Shown here: positions 1 to 5,841 of the stretch, piece by piece
Layout of the letters: every line of letters starts with the position of its first letter
How positions within the stretch are numbered: the first letter of the stretch is position 1
Origin: a virus
DNA length: 20,547 bases
IMG/VR virus record: IMGVR_UViG_3300017987_000432
Span: 1 to 20,547 of that record
Direction: 5' to 3' (one strand)
Program-made: the position numbers and the translations under genes
The notes under the pieces: model-generated
The model's database searches: none
The model's input: the letters and a program-made list of their open reading frames with translations, nothing else
What the model was told of the DNA's origin: nothing

Positions 1-210
1 GATTTGACAGATCACATTGCTGTCAGAGCCCTACCTTGGAGATTTGAAGCGGCAGGTTTGCATCGCTTAATGATTTTGATGCTTCCCCGGGAAGACGCAA
101 TTAAGGTTGCAGTTCGTTCTGACGTAGAAAGTTCAGATAACTGTAAAGTCACAGTCAGATTCTGCACCGATGAAATCTCTTGGGGCGGTGTTGGTCAAGG
201 TGATGAATAA
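1..210 (+). CDS. C-terminal part of an unrecognised protein (cut by window start)
   Basis: The frame is open from the first base to a TAA at 208-210, giving about 69 residues of what is probably the end of a longer gene. A TTG at position 4 could in principle be a start, but no ribosome binding site is visible in the three bases before it. The fragment has mixed composition, with a Gly-rich, acidic end (WGGVGQGDE) and no motif I recognise. Its stop overlaps the ATG of the next gene at 203, which suggests translational coupling and supports it being real. Function unknown. Confidence 0.5.
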   Translation, partial: DLTDHIAVRALPWRFEAAGLHRLMILMLPREDAIKVAVRSDVESSDNCKVTVRFCTDEISWGGVGQGDE

Positions 211-565
211 TTATAAACAATATGATATGATCGATGAAGCAGTTGATCGTGTGGCAATGAATGAAGATATCTGGGATGTCATTCGGTGGCTTCTCAGAGT
301 TCTGGGTATTACCAGCAAAAGAAGAATGAAGCCCTTTGCAACCATTGACGCCGCAAAGATACGTGGCGGGACTGTTGGTGGCATTGCGGATATGGCTTTG
401 CGTAGAAGCTTGTTACACAACCAAAGAAAATTTGTGGAAGTCATTCCCCTTATAAGACACAAGAAAATAGTAGTGAGAAGAGACGCATCAGCGTCAGGGT
501 CCAAGAGACTCGCCAGTAGAGTGGTTCAATTCTTAGTAGCGCGCGGAGGCACAGTCCTCACATAA
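203..565 (+). CDS. small basic protein of unknown function with helical N-terminal motif
   Basis: This is a 120-residue protein. I chose the ATG at 203 because AAGG(TG) lies just upstream and the ATGAATAA arrangement overlaps the stop of the preceding gene; an upstream in-frame ATG at 170 would overlap that gene more. Residues about 8-30 (MIDEAVDRVAMNEDIWDVI) form a predicted amphipathic helix resembling the motif at the N-termini of several genes that follow. The rest is rich in Arg and Lys, with a Gly/Ala-rich central stretch. There is no signal peptide and no known enzyme motif. Position in a virion gene block suggests a minor structural or head-internal protein, but this is inference. Confidence 0.6.
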   Translation: MNNYKQYDMIDEAVDRVAMNEDIWDVIRWLLRVLGITSKRRMKPFATIDAAKIRGGTVGGIADMALRRSLLHNQRKFVEVIPLIRHKKIVVRRDASASGSKRLASRVVQFLVARGGTVLT

Positions 566-620
566 AAGTAGCAGATTTTAATACCGAACAAACAACATTG
601 ATAACCAATACTACTTTTAT
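562..620. repeat. 10-bp inverted repeat in intergenic region
   Basis: ATAAAAGTAG (562-571) is the exact reverse complement of CTACTTTTAT (611-620), with 39 bases between. It starts inside the stop codon of the upstream gene and ends just before the GGAGGA ribosome binding site (625-630) of the next. The arms are AT-rich and the loop long, so it would be a weak hairpin. It could be an mRNA-processing or protein-binding site, or coincidence. Confidence 0.35.
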
Positions 621-637
621 TTTCGGAGGAAACGAAA

Positions 638-1171
638 ATGACTGACGCTATTGAATTGATTGAACGTGTACTGGAAGGCGAGGACCCTGATGATGTTCTC
701 GATTCACTTGATGAGGACCTTCAGATTGAAGAACTGCTTGCCTACGAGTATTTCAACCCCTATACCGAATCCTGGGAAACCATCGATGAGATCGATGAGG
801 ATCTGCTGGATGAAGCCGATGAATGGGATCTGCGCCCCGCTGAATTGACAGAGGACGATTTCCTGGAAAAGGCTGGCAGGATCCGGCGTGCATTGAGGTT
901 CCTTGGCCGCCATAAAGGCAAAATTGCTGCCGGAGCAGGGTTGGTAGGTGCCGGTGTGGCCTTGGCTCATCCAAAATCCCGTAAATACCTTGCAGGAACC
1001 AGACCTGGGAAGTTTGTTGCACGAAAAGGCTCTGAGTATGCCAGTCGAGCGGCTCATCGAGCAGGGTATGTCCCGGCTGCCGAGATGGAGAAAGCAATAG
1101 CAGCCACACAAGCTCACAAGAAACCTGGTATTATCTCAAGAGCTATTCGTCGTGCGCGAAAACGTGGGTAA
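638..1171 (+). CDS. putative virion protein with GEDP helix motif and Gly/Ala-rich hydrophobic segment
   Basis: This is a 177-residue protein with a strong ribosome binding site (GGAGGA at 625-630, 7 bases before ATG). Residues 1-24 carry the shared motif (IELIERVLEGEDPDDVLDSL). A very acidic stretch follows, with the pattern FNPYTESWETIDEIDE at about 39-54. Residues about 94-109 (GKIAAGAGLVGAGVAL) form a short Gly/Ala-rich hydrophobic segment that could insert in a membrane. The C-terminus is strongly basic (ISRAIRRARKRG). The order of parts matches the next gene (1225-1833), which looks like a diverged paralogue. A virion-internal protein delivered to the host membrane is possible, but no family is recognised. 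Confidence 0.75.
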   Translation: MTDAIELIERVLEGEDPDDVLDSLDEDLQIEELLAYEYFNPYTESWETIDEIDEDLLDEADEWDLRPAELTEDDFLEKAGRIRRALRFLGRHKGKIAAGAGLVGAGVALAHPKSRKYLAGTRPGKFVARKGSEYASRAAHRAGYVPAAEMEKAIAATQAHKKPGIISRAIRRARKRG

Positions 1172-1175
1172 TTCT

Positions 1176-1207
1176 AAGACTGCGGACAATTAAGTCCGCA
1201 GTCTTTT
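1176..1207 (+). terminator. rho-independent-type terminator
   Basis: A perfect 12-bp stem is visible: AAGACTGCGGAC (1176-1187), loop AATTAA, GTCCGCAGTCTT (1194-1205), followed by TT. It begins five bases after the stop of the 638-1171 gene. The stem is long and GC-rich; the T-run counts four if the last stem bases are included. The following gene starts at 1225. Confidence 0.85.
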
Positions 1208-1224
1208 CCTTAAGGACTATACCA

Positions 1225-1833
1225 ATGATCGCTCTAGAGCTTCTTGATAAGATTACCCCTGCCAAGACAACGAACAAGTTGACTGAGGCACTGCTGTCTC
1301 TTGAGTTTCAGAACCCCAGGACCGGAAGGTGGTCGAAGTTCGAGGACATCAACGAGCAGGATTATGCCCAGATCCCGATGTGGCAGGCCCAGATAGGTCC
1401 ACAGGCCAATTACCCCCTTCATGCTTACGGCGGTCATCCACTCTTTCAACAGAAACAATCGCCGAGTGGGTGGAAGAAGGCCAAGAAGTGGATGTTGCGG
1501 TACGGTCCATGGATTGCGGGCATTATAGGTGCCGGAGCATTGGGGGTATATGGGCATCGACAATATATGAAGGGTAAGATTCCATTATTAAAGCCCCACC
1601 CTGAAAAAATAAAGGATATTCTCCTTTCTCTACCCCCAGAACAACGAGCATCAGTAAAGAAAATTACCCAGCTACAAAATCTCTCTATGAAAGATGCCAA
1701 AAATCTTAGAGATGCTATGAAGGGCAAACATGGAGCAGATCTTAGGGACCTGATAGGTTGGGCTTACGCAAAGCATCAGGAAACTGTAAGTCAGGGAGCA
1801 GATATAGGGGCTGAGACTTATCCCGAAACATAA
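1225..1833 (+). CDS. putative virion protein, paralogue-like partner of the preceding gene
   Basis: This is a 202-residue protein with AAGGA (1212-1216) upstream of the ATG. Residues 1-26 are an amphipathic helix (IALELLDKITPAKTTNKL) in the place where the previous protein has its GEDP motif. Next comes FQNPRTGRWSKFEDINEQ (about 29-46), which matches FNPYTESWETIDEIDE in the previous protein in spacing and key residues (N-P, W, D-I/E-I). A Gly-rich hydrophobic segment (WIAGIIGAGALGVYG) lies at about 93-107. The remaining 95 residues are charged and helical with no known domain. Role unknown; a membrane-active or head-internal virion protein is an inference from architecture and context. Confidence 0.75.
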   Translation: MIALELLDKITPAKTTNKLTEALLSLEFQNPRTGRWSKFEDINEQDYAQIPMWQAQIGPQANYPLHAYGGHPLFQQKQSPSGWKKAKKWMLRYGPWIAGIIGAGALGVYGHRQYMKGKIPLLKPHPEKIKDILLSLPPEQRASVKKITQLQNLSMKDAKNLRDAMKGKHGADLRDLIGWAYAKHQETVSQGADIGAETYPET

Positions 1834-1847
1834 CAGGAGAACATTAG

Positions 1848-2210
1848 ATGGCAATTACTTGGACATTACAGGGCGCCCTGAAACGGTCTACGGACACGGA
1901 TCGCCCTAAGAACATTCGAGACTTGAACGTCTCAATTTCAACGGAAGAAGAAGCTTCTTTCACCTGGAGGATCCCAACCGGTACTGTTGATGAACAGTTT
2001 GACTTCGGTCTCGTTCAGGATGCCCAGATGGTTGCCCTCTTCTCCGATGAAACCGTATCAGCAAAGTTATCCCCTGGGGGAGATCCCATTGACTTTGAGG
2101 GGGCTCTTATTATTATGGGGTCAGCTTTGAATGAACTCTATCTGTCGAATTCAAGCGGCGAAACAGCAACCGTAAGTGCTTTCATCGGGGGCGCTGTAGT
2201 AACCCTGTAA
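1848..2210 (+). CDS. small beta-rich protein of unknown function, likely virion component
   Basis: This is a 120-residue protein with AGGAGA at 1835-1840, suitably placed before the ATG. The composition suggests beta structure: alternating hydrophobic and polar stretches (SISTEEEASFTWRIPTG), few Lys, and a hydrophobic C-terminus (AFIGGAVVTL). There is no signal peptide, transmembrane helix or catalytic motif. It lies between two motif-bearing virion candidates, so a small capsid decoration or appendage protein is plausible. I do not recognise the family. Confidence 0.7.
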   Translation: MAITWTLQGALKRSTDTDRPKNIRDLNVSISTEEEASFTWRIPTGTVDEQFDFGLVQDAQMVALFSDETVSAKLSPGGDPIDFEGALIIMGSALNELYLSNSSGETATVSAFIGGAVVTL

Positions 2211-2219
2211 GGTCAATTC

Positions 2220-2933
2220 GTGAATATTCAGACAATCACAGATGCGATTTTGGATGGTTCCTCCCCCCGGGCAGTTATTGACCTGACGGAAAGTGCTCAG
2301 TTGAAATGGTATAACTGGGGCAGAAAGTTGGATCAGGTTATCAAAACCGGCGGTGTTATGGCAGCTGCAGCAGCTCCACTGGTTGGTGGTTATGCGCAAT
2401 ACCAGATACTGAAGGCTGAAGTTAATAAAGATGAGGTCTTAAAATATACTCTTTCTCAAGGTCACACCATGGCGGATTATGTGGATGTTTTGAAGGAAAG
2501 GGATCCATCGGGGGCTGAAGCCAGGGAGTTTCTTAAGTCCAAAGTCTATAAAAGCCTTGATGATCTTCAGAAAGAGAAGACGGGGGCCGGGAGATTGATG
2601 TTAATGTCACTTACGGCATCCGGGGTTGCTCTTGGGGCAAGTATGCTGGGGTCCATAGGAATTTTTGAACAACTTGGCCTTTTCATTGATAGGAGGAAGT
2701 TTCGGAAGAATATTAAGGCAGGTATCACTGGGTTACTGACCGCTGTCGATCCCATGCACCGGAATGAAATTTCAGCCCTCACCTATCCCCTGCTTTCTAT
2801 TGATCCCTTTGAAGATCCTGTCCGATATAAGCGATCCCTGATTTCATTGTCGCAGAAGCTGAGGAGTTACAATGATCCACGCTACTCTCATCACACTATG
2901 AGTATTGACAAATTCATTGAGGTATTGCCATGA
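2220..2933 (+). CDS. putative virion protein with N-terminal helix motif and two hydrophobic segments
   Basis: This is a 237-residue protein starting at GTG 2220, with TAAGG (2208-2212) as ribosome binding site overlapping the previous stop. Residues 3-20 (IQTITDAILDGSSPRAVI) repeat the motif of neighbouring proteins, with GSSP replacing GEDP. A Gly/Ala-rich stretch follows at about 42-60 (GGVMAAAAAPLVGGYAQY), and a longer hydrophobic stretch lies at about 125-156 (MLMSLTASGVALGASMLG). The C-terminal third is soluble in character. The stop overlaps the next start (ATGA at 2930), implying coupling. Two candidate membrane segments suggest a protein that meets the host membrane during infection; this is inference. 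Confidence 0.7.
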   Translation: MNIQTITDAILDGSSPRAVIDLTESAQLKWYNWGRKLDQVIKTGGVMAAAAAPLVGGYAQYQILKAEVNKDEVLKYTLSQGHTMADYVDVLKERDPSGAEAREFLKSKVYKSLDDLQKEKTGAGRLMLMSLTASGVALGASMLGSIGIFEQLGLFIDRRKFRKNIKAGITGLLTAVDPMHRNEISALTYPLLSIDPFEDPVRYKRSLISLSQKLRSYNDPRYSHHTMSIDKFIEVLP

Positions 2934-3688
2934 CGATCAACAGCACCCCGAATTATAATATTCAATACCCTCTGCTTTATCATCCAACCCCCGAGTGGCC
3001 AATTGTTCAGGGCAATGCGGTGATATTGATTGATGCTCTGATCAAGGCAAGAGAGGATGAATTTGATGGTCATGAGAGCAATCCGGACGCTCATCACAGC
3101 GAGCTGCACTCGATTGGCAGTCATATAGAGGCTATTAGTGCTCCATTAGTCATGGGAGATCTTTTCTTCTGGAGCGACCCGCCAGGTGAGTGGGTGGTAG
3201 GACAGCTTGATCACAACTTGCTTGATAACATTTTACCCGATCAGCATCACAATCGGCAACATGGATTAAACTCCGCGTCAGATCATACGGGTAGCCTTCC
3301 TGAAGCCAAAGTGACGTTTGATGCCCTGACCGGGCACAACCATGATGGCGTTGGGAGTACAGCTGTACGGGGGGTACATATTGACTCGGATGCTGAGCCC
3401 TTTGGAAGATACCTGATAGCTGATGGTGCCGGTAATGCTGTATGGCAGGCCGGCGGGGGCTTTGCTTTTCAAAATCATTATGTTCTTGTAACAGCGGGTA
3501 TTGTATCATCGAAGCAAGTTACCATTCCTGCAATCCCGCTTTCAAATTCTGAATCCGTTACGTTGAATGGTGCAGTTCAGTATAAGGGCTCATCGCTGGA
3601 CTACACGATCACAGGAGCGGTTATTACTTTTCAGGCTCGTGTCACGTTAACTGTAGGTGATGAAGTGTACGTAAAGTATACTGCGTAG
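2930..3688 (+). CDS. putative fibre or appendage protein, His-rich
   Basis: This is a 252-residue protein translationally coupled to the gene before it (ATGA). It contains several His-rich patches of the kind found in tail-fibre shafts and metal-binding fibre tips: NPDAHHSELHSIGSH (about 46-60), DQHHNRQHG (about 104-112), DHTGSLP and GHNHDG (about 135-140). The C-terminal 90 residues are beta-rich and end in a small domain with GDEVYVKYTA. The N-terminal part (NIQYPLLYHPTPEW) may be an attachment region. No enzyme motif is visible. A short fibre, head fibre or baseplate appendage fits best; the exact role is uncertain because it sits among head-type genes. Confidence 0.65.
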   Translation: MTINSTPNYNIQYPLLYHPTPEWPIVQGNAVILIDALIKAREDEFDGHESNPDAHHSELHSIGSHIEAISAPLVMGDLFFWSDPPGEWVVGQLDHNLLDNILPDQHHNRQHGLNSASDHTGSLPEAKVTFDALTGHNHDGVGSTAVRGVHIDSDAEPFGRYLIADGAGNAVWQAGGGFAFQNHYVLVTAGIVSSKQVTIPAIPLSNSESVTLNGAVQYKGSSLDYTITGAVITFQARVTLTVGDEVYVKYTA

Positions 3689-3762
3689 AGAGTTCAATAA
3701 TGAACAGAAAGATCAGATTGTAGCTCTGGTTTCAATAACACTAACCCGTAAGGAGGAATATC

Positions 3763-4044
3763 ATGTCCTTTCCAGGAATGCATCAAGTTTCCAGAAAAGT
3801 GGATACAACTGGAATCAGGGATCCCCTTGCAAATAGTTTCATCAATGGGTTGAAATATCTCCAGCTCTATCGAGAACAGCTCAGAGAAGATGCAGGCAGG
3901 ATTCCCGTTGACATTGGATCAGCAGACGAGGCCACTTTTACGACTCTGTTGGGAGAACTTGAGACAGCTCTCGAGACTTCAATTGTCAAAACAAATGGGA
4001 TCATAGACTTATTTATGTCCCTTGGGGACTATCCCCTGAGTTAA
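3763..4044 (+). CDS. small protein of unknown function
   Basis: This is a 93-residue protein with a near-perfect ribosome binding site (AAGGAGG, 3750-3756). It appears mostly helical, with a central segment of leucine-type heptad spacing (FINGLKYLQLYREQLRED at about 26-43) and a second helix near the C-terminus. No domain is recognised. A short noncoding stretch (3689-3762) lies in front and a strong hairpin follows, so it could be expressed at a different level from its neighbours. A small head or scaffold-associated protein is possible. Confidence 0.7.
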   Translation: MSFPGMHQVSRKVDTTGIRDPLANSFINGLKYLQLYREQLREDAGRIPVDIGSADEATFTTLLGELETALETSIVKTNGIIDLFMSLGDYPLS

Positions 4045-4055
4045 TCAAACAGGAA

Positions 4056-4077
4056 TGTGGGGCTCTAGGGCCCCACA
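4056..4077 (+). terminator. strong hairpin, probable terminator
   Basis: Perfect 8-bp GC-rich stem TGTGGGGC (4056-4063) / GCCCCACA (4070-4077) with a 6-base loop, 12 bases after the stop at 4044. There is no clear T-run, so it may be a weak or processing-type terminator. Confidence 0.65.
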
Positions 4078-4120
4078 ACTCCTTCAGATAGTCAGCGAGG
4101 AAGAGTAGAGAGGTTTATTG

Positions 4121-4576
4121 ATGAGTAAACAGAAAATGAATGAAGAGGCCTTCCGGGCGCAGTTGCAGGGTTACCTACAGAGTAGTGATAATGCTCAGAA
4201 TGTGGAGCAGTCTCAATCTGGGGTGTCATATCCCAGACCAGATAAAGTCGGGAGGGGGGATTTGTCCCCAATAATCCAGGGTGTGAAGCCAAGTAAGCAA
4301 CAGACTGAAATGATTAAGGATTTGCTCAGGAAGACAGGGGTCATGAATGAGCAACAAGATCCTGCTCAGACTGTGCTGCAGAGGAGAACAACAAGACAGA
4401 TGCAACCAACAGAGCCTCGGCCCCAGGAGAGGCAGGTTAGATCAGAGAGTAATATGGGACCAAGAAGAGTTGATCTCATCCGAGATTCCATTGAGAGAAT
4501 TAGAGAGGGAGAAGATCCATTGAAACTTGCTGAGAGGCTCATAAGTAGACGAAGGAAGTGGAGATATGGCAGATAA
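4121..4576 (+). CDS. disordered Gln-rich protein with C-terminal GEDP helix motif
   Basis: This is a 151-residue protein. I preferred ATG 4121, with AGAGAGG (4107-4113) upstream, over the adjoining TTG at 4118. The first 115 residues are polar and Gln/Arg/Pro-rich without obvious fold (for example QMQPTEPRPQERQVR). The C-terminus, about residues 118-141, carries the shared helical motif (IRDSIERIREGEDPLKLAER), then a basic tail. This is the only case where the motif is C-terminal, as if it were a portable docking element. The gene end overlaps the next start by 11 bases. Probable virion or assembly protein; no family recognised. Confidence 0.65.
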   Translation: MSKQKMNEEAFRAQLQGYLQSSDNAQNVEQSQSGVSYPRPDKVGRGDLSPIIQGVKPSKQQTEMIKDLLRKTGVMNEQQDPAQTVLQRRTTRQMQPTEPRPQERQVRSESNMGPRRVDLIRDSIERIREGEDPLKLAERLISRRRKWRYGR

Positions 4577-5621
4577 TCTTGCAGAACGAATGTTGGACCT
4601 GGTAGCTTCGGGGAAAACTGCCGATGATGCTATCAATCAGATTATATCTGAACGAACAGCATCGAAAAAGGCTGTAAAGCAGAAGAAACCAGAAGCTGAA
4701 ACAAAAAAGAAGGAGACAATGCGGCAGGTTTATCGGTGTGTCAATCAGAGCGAGTGCGATTTCATGGTAATCAACACAGGCAAACCCGTCGATGTCTGCC
4801 CGAAGTGCGGATCTTTGACAATTATTAATGAAGAGGAAATTAAAGGAAACCCTGATTCAACCAATCCGGTTGTTCGGGATGCAGCTGTTACCGTTGTAAC
4901 AGAGGATGGAGTCAATCCGATACAGCAATACACTTTAGCTTTTTTACGACCGAGTGACAGATTTATCTTCTTAAATGTCATTCCGGATATGGCGGATCGA
5001 GGTGTGGAATACACCATTGTTCCAGCAAAGCGAGGATGGGTATCCTTTACAGATAATTTTGAGCGGACTTTTACTATTCCCTTATGTAGGGCCCTTATTT
5101 TCCCGGTGAAACTTCTAAGCAGTGAATATACTGACCCGAATAAGAAATTCATTTTGGGGGATAAGATATGCTGCGTGGAGTCTAACAGGGAAGGCAGAGT
5201 TGTTCGTATCAAAGGTAACAACGGTTATATGATCCGTTTTGATGATGAGCCCGAGAAACAGGTATGGAAGCCAGGATCCAGGATTAAACTGATTGATCGT
5301 GACGCAACAACCATTTCATACATTACTCAGAGTAATGGGAAGAACAATTGGACAGTGACTTATGGGGATTTCATGAAGGAGTGCAAGGATTTTTCCTCTG
5401 CGTTAAAACTTCTTAACTCCAGGAACCGACCAGCGTTCAACCGGTACTCAAAATTGTTGGCCATGAATAAGATCATTGACCTGGATACTGAAACCGTCGA
5501 ACTTCTGATTCAACTTGATCCCCGTATCTGGGGTAAGAAAGAGAATCTGGTTAAGCATGGATACATCCAAACAAACGATGAATTCGATGCCGTCAGGGAT
5601 AGATTTAACCTCCATCGATGA
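4566..5621 (+). CDS. zinc-ribbon protein with helical N-terminal motif
   Basis: This is a 351-residue protein whose ATG lies inside the end of the previous gene. Residues 4-28 (LAERMLDLVASGKTADDAIN) are a version of the helical motif seen in neighbouring proteins, followed by a Lys/Glu-rich linker. A zinc ribbon is formed by Cys58, Cys64, Cys78 and Cys81 (the latter pair in CPKCGS). Around residues 196-225 is a stretch that looks like a small SH3/KOW-type barrel (GDKICCV, EGRVVRI, GYMIRFDDE). The C-terminal third is helical. These parts suggest binding to nucleic acid or to another protein. Position just before the prohead protease suggests a head assembly role. Function not recognised. Confidence 0.75.
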   Translation: MADNLAERMLDLVASGKTADDAINQIISERTASKKAVKQKKPEAETKKKETMRQVYRCVNQSECDFMVINTGKPVDVCPKCGSLTIINEEEIKGNPDSTNPVVRDAAVTVVTEDGVNPIQQYTLAFLRPSDRFIFLNVIPDMADRGVEYTIVPAKRGWVSFTDNFERTFTIPLCRALIFPVKLLSSEYTDPNKKFILGDKICCVESNREGRVVRIKGNNGYMIRFDDEPEKQVWKPGSRIKLIDRDATTISYITQSNGKNNWTVTYGDFMKECKDFSSALKLLNSRNRPAFNRYSKLLAMNKIIDLDTETVELLIQLDPRIWGKKENLVKHGYIQTNDEFDAVRDRFNLHR

Positions 5622-5829
5622 CTGCATTATCATAAAAAGGGAACCCTTTGAGATAGAAGAGGTTGTCATAATTCTTCCTGGAGACAGAAATTATACGGTG
5701 ACATGGCTGCAGAAAGACTTCTTCCTGATGCGAATGAAACTTGAGATTCCGGAGATGGTCTTTGATGCAGTATTCAATTTCAATGAGGTTCACTGGTACC
5801 CAGTGTCGGAGAGGATGGATATCCAATAA
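5557..5829 (+). CDS. small protein of unknown function overlapping the preceding gene
   Basis: The frame ends at TAA 5827-5829. The region after 5621 is clearly coding in this frame, with beta-type sequence such as IEEVVIILPGDRNYTVTW. The start is unsure: ATGs at 5557, 5578 and 5587 all lie inside the upstream gene and none has a strong ribosome binding site. I give 5557 (90 residues), with a weak purine-rich AGAAAGAG about 13 bases before it; 5587 (80 residues) is as likely. No domain is recognised. It directly precedes the protease gene and may be a small structural protein. Confidence 0.6.
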   Translation: MDTSKQTMNSMPSGIDLTSIDDCIIIKREPFEIEEVVIILPGDRNYTVTWLQKDFFLMRMKLEIPEMVFDAVFNFNEVHWYPVSERMDIQ

Positions 5830-5841
5830 GAAAGGTGAATT

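Noticed and set aside
562-637. Promoter in the gap before the 638 gene
   Set aside because: TTGATA at 598-603 has no convincing -10 element at normal spacing, and no T4-type late promoter sequence (TATAAATA) is present.
3692-3705. Small palindrome GTTCA-ATAA-TGAAC as an operator or terminator
   Set aside because: Only five base pairs, AT-rich and without a T-run; it could arise by chance.
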